A stretch of DNA of 64,000 nucleotides from Algoriphagus antarcticus (GTDB taxonomy: Bacteria; Bacteroidota; Bacteroidia; Cytophagales; Cyclobacteriaceae): assembly GCF_002150685.1 (NCBI RefSeq), contig NZ_MSSW01000011.1, forward strand, positions 1-64,000, read 5' to 3'. Shown one piece after another: positions 26,584 to 34,670 of this stretch. The notes below the pieces were generated by a model that saw only the letters and a program-made list of their open reading frames with translations, searched no databases and was not told the DNA's origin. A program made the translations under genes and the position numbers. How positions within the stretch are numbered: the first letter of the stretch is position 1; each line of letters opens with the position of its first letter.

Positions 26584-27181
26584 ATGGTGTGTGAAATTTA
26601 TCATCAGACCATTCTTTGGGATTATTGATAATGTATTCCGAAATACGTTGATACGATTGTTCATTACGGATGATGTGTTCCCAATAATTGCGTTGCCATA
26701 ATTTCCCGTTAAACGGTTGCCAATTCAATGTTTTTACACCGCGAATATAGTTGACGGTTGTTATAGATTTATAGGCATCCATCATATCGCCAATGGTTTT
26801 CGTAGGGGCAATCCCTTGTGGTTGCCCTATTTGGTTTTCGGCAATGCCAACATTTCGGGCGACCACAAGGGTCACCCCTACGATTTTCAAAATGCCGTGA
26901 AAATGGTTGGGCATTATTACGGATTCGTGTAATTCGATATTTTTAAATCGGTCAGGCAAATTCAACCATTCGGTTTCAACCATTTTGCCTGCCTCATTCA
27001 AAACAATTTCACCCTTCACAACATCCCCAAACAGACAAATTCTGTCCTGACAACAAATTGTAATAAAATACAAACCGGCTTGGGAATAATCATATCCTTT
27101 TAAACGGATAGACCTACGCTGAGGCAAACCCTTGCGTTGGTCCTTACCCATTTTTGGATTAAATTTTGGTTTGTCGTTCAA
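26582..27181 (-). CDS. REP-associated tyrosine transposase (Y1_Tnp/RAYT family)
   Basis: This 199-residue IS200/IS605-like single-strand transposase is of the RAYT type. It has the HUH-like motif in ESVIMPNHFHGIL (H-F-H) after a beta-strand block containing YFITICCQDRICLFG, and DMMDAYKSITTVNY near the expected catalytic tyrosine. Such stand-alone proteins usually act on REP hairpins and are domesticated rather than parts of mobile elements. No IS ends are seen. The middle carries the GVTLVVARN...GQPQGIAPT segment, often seen in these Bacteroidota genes. It lies 4 bases after hsdS and its stop abuts rhuM copy 2, so it is another insertion within the hsd operon. Confidence 0.85.
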   Translation of the reverse strand: MNDKPKFNPKMGKDQRKGLPQRRSIRLKGYDYSQAGLYFITICCQDRICLFGDVVKGEIVLNEAGKMVETEWLNLPDRFKNIELHESVIMPNHFHGILKIVGVTLVVARNVGIAENQIGQPQGIAPTKTIGDMMDAYKSITTVNYIRGVKTLNWQPFNGKLWQRNYWEHIIRNEQSYQRISEYIINNPKEWSDDKFHTP

Positions 27182-27185
27182 TCTA

Positions 27186-28508
27186 TTAATGAATTACCAT
27201 CCCCTCCGGAACCCTCACCCTACCACTAATCAACTCCGGTAATAACCTATCTCGAAGTTGGGTGAGAGTTTCTAATTCCCTCTTATTTGAATTCATTTTT
27301 AAAATGTTCGACCCGGTGAGCTTTTCGAATTTTGACAATAGTTCATCACCAGAATAAACAATAAGTGATTCAGCAATTACACTTGAATTAATGGCTGGGT
27401 ACGCTGCACCATCAGCCAAATGTGCAAACAGGTCTATCATTTCTTCTTGAGTGGTAAACAAGTAAGTGAATGAGCGGTATTCCTTTTTTAAAGGTGTTAG
27501 AACAGCAAAACCTGTACTACCTGTTAGTCCTTCCTTTCCAACATATGCAAAACTTCTATTACCCGGTCTAACTGTTCCGAAAATTGTATCTCCGATGTTT
27601 AAAATTCGTTTTGCTCTACTAGGAGCTTCTTCATAACTATATATGGTCGTTTCTAAAATATCACCATTCTTTGTATTCGATAAATCTACATATTCAACCT
27701 GTTGAGGTTTATTCTTATTTGTCCATGAATTTTTGTTGCATGGGGATATGCTTTCTAACTTCTTCACCTCCCACCCTTCCGGCACCCACTTATCCAACAC
27801 CTCATTAAAAACAAAGCTCGATGGAAATTGTGCCGCTAAGGCAGGATTGGTTTGGAGGAGTTTTTTGGAATTGGGAACAAGCTGTCTTTTCTCCGCCATC
27901 GCTTGCAAGGCTTCTGGGATTTCATGGCCTGCCTCTAGCGCATTATCCAGCACGGGATCGAAGTCCACAAACCAGGTTTTAAACAGGGCTTGCGCCATGG
28001 CTTCCAGCGTTTGGTTCATCTGCCGGTTTAGGGCAATCTTATCATCTAGCTTCCCTAAAATATAAGCAATGGCTTTTTGTTCGGAGAAAGACGGAAGATT
28101 AAGGCCATACTTAATAATTGCGTCTTTGTCACCCCTCGGCATCTTAGTGCCTTTTGCTGTTTTTACTGTGTATTCGATAAAGTTTTTATCAGCTATTATA
28201 TAGTATAAAAATCTAGAATTTACGTTTTTGCCACCTCTAAAAACTAATACATCATTTGAACATCCACCATCAAATCTGGCATACCATACTTTTTTAAAAT
28301 ATGTCCGAATATTCGAAAATAACACGTCGCCAGCCTTGAACTCCTTAGCTTTTTCTATAGTAGGCATTCCAGAAGCTTTCTCTATGCCCCCCAAATTTGG
28401 TAACATGTTATCCGTGGAGATATAAGTTTCTAGATTAAGATTTGAAACTTGAACTTTCTTAGTAACCTGTGTGGTGATTTCGCCGATTGTTGTTGGATTA
28501 TCATTCAT
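27186..28508 (-). CDS. hsdS: Type I restriction enzyme, specificity subunit
   Basis: This 440-residue protein has two target-recognition domains (about residues 1-150 and 235-400). They are separated and followed by the conserved helical regions EQKAIAYILGKLDDKIALN and ETLTQLRDRLLPELISGRV. Each TRD reads one half of the bipartite DNA site for the HsdM and HsdR subunits. The start ATG overlaps the end of the ORF6N gene by eight bases (ATGAATGA). The same junction motif is found after hsdM, so the ORF6N gene seems to have been inserted at the original hsdM-hsdS junction. No damage is seen. Confidence 0.95.
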   Translation of the reverse strand: MNDNPTTIGEITTQVTKKVQVSNLNLETYISTDNMLPNLGGIEKASGMPTIEKAKEFKAGDVLFSNIRTYFKKVWYARFDGGCSNDVLVFRGGKNVNSRFLYYIIADKNFIEYTVKTAKGTKMPRGDKDAIIKYGLNLPSFSEQKAIAYILGKLDDKIALNRQMNQTLEAMAQALFKTWFVDFDPVLDNALEAGHEIPEALQAMAEKRQLVPNSKKLLQTNPALAAQFPSSFVFNEVLDKWVPEGWEVKKLESISPCNKNSWTNKNKPQQVEYVDLSNTKNGDILETTIYSYEEAPSRAKRILNIGDTIFGTVRPGNRSFAYVGKEGLTGSTGFAVLTPLKKEYRSFTYLFTTQEEMIDLFAHLADGAAYPAINSSVIAESLIVYSGDELLSKFEKLTGSNILKMNSNKRELETLTQLRDRLLPELISGRVRVPEGMVIH

Positions 28509-28533
28509 ACCCCAATACCTTTAAATTCTCCAT
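28501..28533 (-). repeat. hsdM 3'-end tag (copy at the ORF6N 3' end)
   Basis: On the minus strand the last ~33 bases (GGAGAATTTAAAGGTATTGG and the stop region) match the hsdM 3' end at 29490-29522 in about 29 positions, including the overlap with a downstream ATG. Confidence 0.8.
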
Positions 28534-29376
28534 AATACTTAAGTTTTCGGCTTGCATTTTTGAGAAAGCAAACCATTTTTTGCCCAGATCCTTGATCGAA
28601 GCGCCGATATGGTAGATTTCCTTTTTATCAAGAATCAGAAATCGGTCGTGTGATTTTTCAAATTGAAATAAGTCTATTGGTGGATACTGTGAATTAAATT
28701 TATCCAAATCCAGCTTTAGCTGTTTGCTGATACTTTTGGTACAAATAGTACATTTCACCCCTTCTCGTCGCTTTGCCAAAATCGTAAGTACAGAATCATC
28801 TAGGTAATTGTCCAGGAGAATAATTGACTTTTCCGCTTTGCGAATCAGGTCAGACACGAAATGATGTGCGTCAAAAACTTGACCATCGAAGAAGATTCCT
28901 TGAGAAGGAGTCGGATTCTTACTTTCCAATGCTTTAAAGATCTGTTCGAATTTTTGATCAGATTCTAGTTGTTTCAGTTCTACGCGATCTACTCGCTTTA
29001 TTAGCAATTGATTAGAGCTTAACTGTTGGCGCATCGTAATAAACGCATTCATAATCTGTATGCTGACTTGAATCGCAATATCAGATCTCAACACCGCAGA
29101 AAGCATGGCGACACCCTGTTCGGTGAATGCATAGGGATTAGAGGAGCTATGTTTTAATTTATCGAACCGGTCGCAATTTGCGACCAGTTCAGCCAATTCA
29201 TTATCGGTGAGTTGAAATAGAAATGATTTGGGAAATCGCAACTTATTTCTTTTGACCTGTTCATTTAGCCGCTTGGTTTCGACTTGATACAATTCAGCTA
29301 AATCGCTATCTATCATCACCTGTTGATCTTGAAAGGTGAAAATTCGATTTTCAATATGTTGCAGATCCTTAGTCAT
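28501..29376 (-). CDS. ORF6N-domain protein with PLD-like C-terminal domain
   Basis: I start this at ATG 29376 (MTKDLQHIEN); the frame extends ten codons to a GTG. The N-terminal ORF6N domain, a phage-type DNA-binding module, contains IDSDLAELYQVETKRLNEQV, FPKSFLFQLT and YAFTEQGVAMLSAVLRSD. After a coiled segment, the C-terminal 130 residues resemble a phospholipase-D-like fold with one HxR-x4-D motif (HDRFLILD, 253-260 counted from the GTG) and YHIGASIKDLGKK. The last residues, ENLKVLGYE, equal those of HsdM, and the DNA matches there too. It sits between hsdM and hsdS. A role in restriction control or defence is inferred from position only. Confidence 0.85.
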   Translation of the reverse strand: MTKDLQHIENRIFTFQDQQVMIDSDLAELYQVETKRLNEQVKRNKLRFPKSFLFQLTDNELAELVANCDRFDKLKHSSSNPYAFTEQGVAMLSAVLRSDIAIQVSIQIMNAFITMRQQLSSNQLLIKRVDRVELKQLESDQKFEQIFKALESKNPTPSQGIFFDGQVFDAHHFVSDLIRKAEKSIILLDNYLDDSVLTILAKRREGVKCTICTKSISKQLKLDLDKFNSQYPPIDLFQFEKSHDRFLILDKKEIYHIGASIKDLGKKWFAFSKMQAENLSIMENLKVLGYE

Positions 29377-29497
29377 GACTAAAATCTGTTGAGCTATCTT
29401 CCCCACTGATTGAGGTCACAATTTGTGACCTTGAATAAGCGGTGCGGTCGCAAATTGCGACCACAAAAGCTGTGATCATTTTTGAAACATCACTCAT
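29369..29497 (-). pseudogene. 42-codon ORF6N remnant overlapping the hsdM stop
   Basis: An ATG overlapping the hsdM stop opens a 42-codon frame (MSDVSKMITAFVVANCDR, then SRSQIVTSISG, ending at 29369). VVANCDR and RSQIVTS are both motifs typical of ORF6N domains, so this is probably what remains of another ORF6N gene. It overlaps the start of the intact ORF6N gene in a different frame. It holds the two 17-base palindromes described separately. Confidence 0.55.
29414..29462. promoter_or_regulatory. Two 17-base palindromes upstream of the ORF6N gene
   Basis: GGTCACAATTTGTGACC (29414-29430) and GGTCGCAAATTGCGACC (29446-29462) are each perfect palindromes around one base and start 32 bases apart, three helical turns. 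They lie 38-86 bases before the ORF6N ATG. A third copy, GGTCGCAATTTGCGACC, lies inside the ORF6N gene (29169-29185). They could be operators, or leftovers of ORF6N coding sequence. Confidence 0.5.
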
Positions 29498-31079
29498 ACC
29501 CCAAGACTTTTAAATTCTCCAAAATAGCCTGATCCAGTTCCTTGGCTTTGACTAGTTGATCTTTTAGTGTAGCGGTCAGCTCAGCCATTTTATCCTCGAA
29601 GTGGATTCCATCGTCTTCCTCATCGGCTACGCCTACATAACGACCGGGAGTCAGGACGTAGTCGTTGGCTTGGATCTCAGAAAGGGTGGCGGATTTGCAG
29701 TAGCCGGCTACGTCTTCGTAAGGAACAGATTGCTTCGCTCCTACGTCGCTCGCAATGACGTTCCGCCAGTTGTGATAGGTCTCAGCGATTTGGGTGATAT
29801 CTTCTTTGGTCAGTTCTTTTTGGGTGCGGTCGATCATCGTTCCGATTTGACGCGCATCGATAAAGAGGGTTTCGCCTCTTCGGTCTCTATAGCTGAGTTC
29901 TGGATTTTCTGGATGGGGACGCTGTGACTTATTCTTGGTCAGAAACCATAAGCAAACCGGAATCTGAGTGGTATAAAACAGCTGTCCGGGCAAGGCTATC
30001 ATACAATCCACCATGTCCTTTTCGATCAGTTCCCGGCGGATATCTCCTTCCCCAGAAGTATTGCTGCTCATGGAGCCATTGGCCAAGACAAAGCCCGCGG
30101 TTCCGTTTTCTGAGAGTTTGCTCAGCATATGCAGAATCCAGGCATAGTTGGCATTTCCGGTTGGCGGTGAGGTAAAACCAGCCCAGCGAGAATCGTCCTC
30201 CAGTTCGTTTTTCTCCCGCCACTGACTTTGGTTGAAGGGCGGATTGGCCATGATGTAATCGGCCTTCAGATCAGGATGCTGATCTTTGAAAAAAGTGTTG
30301 GCAGGCACATCACCCAAGTTGGCCGAAATCCCACGAATAGCCAAGTTCATCTTCGCCAGCTTGTAGGTGACCGCCGTATATTCCTGCCCATAGATGGAAA
30401 TGTCTTTGGTATTCCCCTGATGGCTTTTGACAAACTGCACCGACTGCACAAACATCCCACCCGAACCGCAGCAAGGATCATAGATTTTGCCTTTGTAGGG
30501 TTCCAGCATTTCCGCAATCAGGTTTACGATGCTTTTTGGAGTATAAAATTCCCCTCCACCCTTTCCTTCGGCAGCTGCAAAGCGACCCAAGAAGTACTCG
30601 TAAATCCGACCCACCACATCTTCTTCTTCATCCCCTACGGTATCGATGTTATTGATCGTATCCAATAAAGCAGCGAGTTTGCTTGGGTCCAGATTCAATC
30701 TTGAAAAGTAATTATCCGGCAGAGCGCCTTTGAGAGAAGGGTTATTCTTTTCGATGGTATGCAGGGCAGTATCCACGATGAGGGCGATATCATCCTGCTT
30801 GGAGTTTTCGATGACATGTGTCCAGCGGCTTTCCGGAGCGAGGTAAAAGACATTCTTCATATTGTAGAACTCTTTTATTTCAAGGTATTTCTCCTTGCCT
30901 TCGGTGATCAGTTCCTGTCTTCTAGCCTCAAAGGTATCTGAAGCGAACTTGAGGAAAATCAGCCCAAGAACCACGTGTTTGTATTCGGAGCTTTCTACCG
31001 TTCCGCGAAGTTTATTGGCCGAATCCCAGAGGGTTTCTTCCATGGACTTTTGATTCTTATTGGGCTTTGGGTCAGCCAT
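29490..31079 (-). CDS. hsdM: Type I restriction enzyme, modification subunit (N6-adenine methyltransferase)
   Basis: This 529-residue protein starts with the HsdM N-terminal helical domain (LWDSANKLRGTVESSEYKHVV). Its AdoMet motif is KIYDPCCGSGGMFVQ, preceded by GEFYTPKSIV, and the catalytic motif NPPF is in YIMANPPFNQSQW. It methylates adenine in the site chosen by HsdS and is required for both modification and restriction. It is first in the hsd operon. About 380 bases of non-coding DNA precede it. Its last nine residues are copied at the end of the ORF6N protein. No damage seen. Confidence 0.96.
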   Translation of the reverse strand: MADPKPNKNQKSMEETLWDSANKLRGTVESSEYKHVVLGLIFLKFASDTFEARRQELITEGKEKYLEIKEFYNMKNVFYLAPESRWTHVIENSKQDDIALIVDTALHTIEKNNPSLKGALPDNYFSRLNLDPSKLAALLDTINNIDTVGDEEEDVVGRIYEYFLGRFAAAEGKGGGEFYTPKSIVNLIAEMLEPYKGKIYDPCCGSGGMFVQSVQFVKSHQGNTKDISIYGQEYTAVTYKLAKMNLAIRGISANLGDVPANTFFKDQHPDLKADYIMANPPFNQSQWREKNELEDDSRWAGFTSPPTGNANYAWILHMLSKLSENGTAGFVLANGSMSSNTSGEGDIRRELIEKDMVDCMIALPGQLFYTTQIPVCLWFLTKNKSQRPHPENPELSYRDRRGETLFIDARQIGTMIDRTQKELTKEDITQIAETYHNWRNVIASDVGAKQSVPYEDVAGYCKSATLSEIQANDYVLTPGRYVGVADEEDDGIHFEDKMAELTATLKDQLVKAKELDQAILENLKVLGYE

Positions 31080-31457
31080 TGTTGTGGGATTAGTAATGTT
31101 GATTTATGGGTTCCATCCGAAATTTCCACCGAGCCAAAAAACTAAGCTCAGATACCTTTTAAAAAATCTCAGAATTGATGAACGATTAAAGATATAAAAC
31201 CAGCTTGTTTTAAATAGGCAGTTCATCAAATAATTCGGTTTATTTCTGCTGTTCTGCTGTTCGGGTCCCGAAAGCTTTCTGGGAGTAATCCCGAACCTCT
31301 TTCTCAGGAATTTCTAATTCCGATCCATAAAGGCCATTAACTTAATTTTCCTCTCTTAGGTGTAGAATGCTAGCCTATGCGGAGTTTCTCATCTATTAAT
31401 GCTGGCCTTTTGCTAAAAGTTTTACCAATGCTGTTTTAACTCAATCCTGATTTTTTC
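31080..31457. other. Non-coding region upstream of hsdM
   Basis: No gene is seen. It holds a dispersed repeat (31261-31321): CCCGAAAGCTTTCTGGGAG, then AATCCCGAACCTCT, ending in the palindrome GGAATTTCTAATTCC (31307-31321). The hsdM promoter should lie at about 31080-31200, but no clear -33/-7 pair was found. Confidence 0.5.
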
Positions 31458-32009
31458 TTAAAATAAATTTTTGAGTTTTCCCCAAGTATCTTGTGGATTG
31501 ATTCTAGGTTTATTTTGACTTTGGATTAAATGTGTCATAGTTCTATTCTGAGCTGCCTTTTCCAGACTTGTATAAAACTCTTTATCCAAATTTTCCCAAT
31601 TTAATTGAATAGCATAACCGGAGTTCAAATTCCCCTGGAGCCTTTGCGGAATAGTATGATTAGATCCTGGGAGAAACAGGGCCAGTAAACCTTTTGGTTT
31701 AAATCTTCTTTTCGCAGGTCCTTTTGCCTTTAAGTTTTGAAGGGAATACCAAATCTCCCAATCAACCCATTTACTCATACCTGTTTGCTCTCCTACTAAT
31801 ACAACCGTCACAGAAGAAGCCCAAATCCGGTATTGGATTATTTTAGCTATGGCAAACTTGGAATTTTCTGCTAAATCCAGTTCTTTGAATCCATAATCCT
31901 TCAAATGACCATCATTTAAGCGGTTTCTTAACTCCTTTAGAAAATGGAAATTTGATTTGTGGTGATAGGATATGAAAAAATTCCGTCTCTTATGGATTTC
32001 ATTTGTCAT
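31458..32009 (-). CDS. TIR-like (ThsB/DUF1863-type) protein
   Basis: From ATG 32009 the protein has 183 residues (nine more codons are open upstream). RRNFFISYHHKS at the N terminus, GFKELDLAENS, IAKIIQYRIWASSVTVVLVG and SKWVDWEIWYSL fit the TIR-like domain of Thoeris ThsB proteins, which make a cyclic ADP-ribose-type signal on phage infection. The partner ThsA (NADase effector) is not in the window. The first DNA upstream holds only repeats and the glnS gene. Its place beside a type I restriction locus supports a defence role. It may also act as a stand-alone TIR effector. Confidence 0.8.
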   Translation of the reverse strand: MTNEIHKRRNFFISYHHKSNFHFLKELRNRLNDGHLKDYGFKELDLAENSKFAIAKIIQYRIWASSVTVVLVGEQTGMSKWVDWEIWYSLQNLKAKGPAKRRFKPKGLLALFLPGSNHTIPQRLQGNLNSGYAIQLNWENLDKEFYTSLEKAAQNRTMTHLIQSQNKPRINPQDTWGKLKNLF

Positions 32010-32483
32010 AATTAAACAAGTATTGTTAGTATGCATGTTAAGATAGGGAATTGTGAAAATCTATCAGCCACTAAGTATTATCCGTACAGTAGTCGGAGGA
32101 AACTAGGCTATAATATCTTCAGGATTCTCCTGAATTTTGCTTGTTGGGATTACTCTGCTTTTCGGACCCTGAAAGCTTTCTGGGAGTAATCCCGAACCTC
32201 TATCAGAGGAAATTCTAATTCCAAAAATCATTTCCCAGACTGCTTTTTTATGTTTTGGAATTCGGATCAAAACCTCCGTTAAGTGATTCAATCCTTAATT
32301 TGAAGCTATCTCTGCAATTGAAACACAGGGATCTCAGCTTCTCCAATCTCATATTCTCCAATCTCCCATTCTCCTATTCTCCAATCTCTCTATTATTCAG
32401 TATTTGTAATCCCTCCCAACCAATTTCCCTTTTCAGTTGCAAATACCCCCATTTGACTTAATTTTGACTTTCAATTTTGATCT
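32010..32483. other. Intergenic region with two dispersed repeats
   Basis: Between the TIR gene and divergent glnS lie a second copy of the CCTGAAAGCTTTCTGGGAG repeat (about 32163-32222, ending in GGAAATTCTAATTCC) and a pyrimidine-rich TCTCCAATC tract (32338-32393). A short minus-strand frame here (32103-32291) spans the repeat and is not credible as a gene. Confidence 0.55.
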
Positions 32484-34532
32484 ATGACTGAAGAATCCGC
32501 ATCACTTAATTTTATCGAACAAATCATTGCAGACGATTTAGCCGAAGGCTTTTCTCCGGACAAACTTCGTTTTCGTTTTCCTCCTGAGCCAAATGGCTAC
32601 TTACATATTGGTCATGCAGCTTCTATTTGCCTGAATTTTGGCTTGGGTGAAAAACACAATGCCCCAGTTAATCTTCGTTTTGATGATACCAATCCAGCCA
32701 AAGAAGAGCAGGAATACGTGGACGCTATCAAAAACGACATCCAATGGCTTGGTTTTCAATGGGCTACGGAGTGTTACTCTTCAGACTATTTCCAGCAGCT
32801 ATACGACTGGGCGATTCAATTGATCAAGGAAGGAAAGGCTTATGTAGATGGACAATCCGCAGAGGCCATGGCGGAGCAAAAGGGAACGCCTACGACTCCT
32901 GGAGTGGCTGGTCCAAATCGTGATAAATCGATGGAAGAGAATCTTGATTTATTTGCGCGGATGAAAGCTGGGGAATTTGAGCAGGGAAGCTATGTACTTC
33001 GTGCAAAAATTGATATGGCTTCACCGAATATGCTGATGCGTGATCCTATTTTGTATCGAGTGGTGAAAAAGGCACATCACCGTACCGGAAATGACTGGTG
33101 TATCTATCCTATGTATGATTGGACGCATGGCGAGTCGGATTATATCGAACAGATTTCCCATTCCCTTTGTACGTTGGAGTTTAAAATGCACCGGGAATTG
33201 TACGATTGGTTTTTGGATCAAATCTATGATCCTACTATACTGAGACCTAAGCAGCGGGAATTTGCGCGTAGAAACCTCAGCTATACCGTGATGAGCAAGC
33301 GAAAGCTTTTGGAACTGGTACATAGCAAAACCGTGGCAAGTTGGGATGATCCCCGCATGCCTACGATTTCTGGTTTGAGAAGAAGAGGCTATACGCCTGA
33401 ATCGATCCGTAATTTCTCTGACCTTTCAGGGATCTCGAAGCGTGATTCTGTGACGGATGTATCTCTATTGGAATATTGTATCCGTGAGGATTTGAATAAA
33501 TCTGCTACCCGTGTGATGGGTGTGCTGGATCCTGTGAAATTGGTAATTACCAATTACCCTTCGGGAAAAACCGAAATGCTGGAATCAGAAAATAATCCGG
33601 AAGACCCAAATTCAGGCGCTCATGAACTTCCATTCTCCGGTGAATTATACATTGAGCGGGAAGATTTCAAAGAGGAAGCTGACAACAAATTTTTCAGATT
33701 GACTTTGGGAAATGAGGTACGATTGAAAAGCGCTTACATCATCAAGGGTGAATCCGTGGTGAAAGATGCCGCTGGAAATATTACTGAAATCCTCTGTACT
33801 GCAGACTTGGATTCAAGATCCGGAAGCGGAACGGAAGCTAGCACCAGAAAAGTAAAAGGAACGCTTCACTGGGTTTCTATACCCCATGCCATCAAAGCAG
33901 AAGTACGGGAGTATGATAGACTTTTTCTTGAAGAAGCTCCAGACAGTCATGAGGACAAGAACTTTATGGAGTTTGTAAATCCTAATTCCCTAAAGGTGAT
34001 CAAAGGAGCCTATTTAGAGCCTTTCCTTAAGGAAGCCAGTAAGGGTGATAAGTTTCAGTTTCAGCGCTTGGGCTACTTTACCTTGGATAAAGATTCCACC
34101 ACTGATAAGCTTGTCTTTAACAAAACAGTAGGTTTGCGTGACTCTTGGGCTAAGCAAAACCCTGCTCCGGCTCCACAATCCAATCAGCCTAAACAGCAGC
34201 AGCCCAATCAAGGCGGAGGACAACCGCAAGGCCAAAGATCGGCTTTGAATGAGATTCAGAAAATTTCTAAGAAATACACCAACCTATCTGGCGATAAGCT
34301 AGCAGCTGCAAGAGCAGATATTGCAAAATTGGCTGTGGAAGTGAGCTATGAGGAGCTGGAACCCCTATTCCAAACTGCCACCAAAAAGGTAGGAACCCGT
34401 ATCGGTGCTATGATCACTTTGGGAGTTTTGCTGGACAAGGGTCAAAAAAGAAATCCTGAGATCGAAGCCTTTATTGCAGCTGGATTAGCAGATGAGAATG
34501 AGGAGTTGGTTAATGAATCGAAGGGAATTTAA
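32484..34532 (+). CDS. glnS: Glutaminyl-tRNA synthetase with YqeY-like C-terminal extension
   Basis: This 682-residue enzyme charges tRNA-Gln with glutamine in the cytoplasm. Class I motifs are PEPNGYLHIGHA (HIGH) near residue 40 and the KMSKS-type loop VMSKR near 270. The catalytic core and anticodon-binding beta barrels end at about 555, as in E. coli (about 554 residues). A Gln/Pro/Gly-rich linker (about 557-585) and a helical domain of about 95 residues follow, resembling YqeY/GatB tail domains, which help bind tRNA in other GlnRS proteins. It has its own promoter region upstream and a terminator downstream. Confidence 0.96.
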   Translation: MTEESASLNFIEQIIADDLAEGFSPDKLRFRFPPEPNGYLHIGHAASICLNFGLGEKHNAPVNLRFDDTNPAKEEQEYVDAIKNDIQWLGFQWATECYSSDYFQQLYDWAIQLIKEGKAYVDGQSAEAMAEQKGTPTTPGVAGPNRDKSMEENLDLFARMKAGEFEQGSYVLRAKIDMASPNMLMRDPILYRVVKKAHHRTGNDWCIYPMYDWTHGESDYIEQISHSLCTLEFKMHRELYDWFLDQIYDPTILRPKQREFARRNLSYTVMSKRKLLELVHSKTVASWDDPRMPTISGLRRRGYTPESIRNFSDLSGISKRDSVTDVSLLEYCIREDLNKSATRVMGVLDPVKLVITNYPSGKTEMLESENNPEDPNSGAHELPFSGELYIEREDFKEEADNKFFRLTLGNEVRLKSAYIIKGESVVKDAAGNITEILCTADLDSRSGSGTEASTRKVKGTLHWVSIPHAIKAEVREYDRLFLEEAPDSHEDKNFMEFVNPNSLKVIKGAYLEPFLKEASKGDKFQFQRLGYFTLDKDSTTDKLVFNKTVGLRDSWAKQNPAPAPQSNQPKQQQPNQGGGQPQGQRSALNEIQKISKKYTNLSGDKLAAARADIAKLAVEVSYEELEPLFQTATKKVGTRIGAMITLGVLLDKGQKRNPEIEAFIAAGLADENEELVNESKGI

Positions 34533-34612
34533 AATTAAAAATTTAATATCCCCTTCGATTCATTCTGGGTCACCCTGAGCGAAGTCGAATGGTTAGATCG
34601 CATATAAATTGA

Positions 34613-34651
34613 AAAATCGCTCGTTGCCTAGTTCAACGGGCGATTTTTTTT
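34613..34651 (+). terminator. Terminator after glnS
   Basis: AAAATCGCTCGTTG and CAACGGGCGATTTTTTTT form a stem with one mismatch around a 7-base loop and end in T8. The A-run on the other side makes it usable from both directions, so it also serves the convergent cyclase gene. Confidence 0.88.
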
Positions 34652-34670
34652 AGGAAGTAATTCTGATAGT

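Noticed and set aside
32103..32291. Minus-strand frame of 62 codons before glnS
   Set aside because: It consists of a dispersed intergenic repeat also present at 31261-31321.
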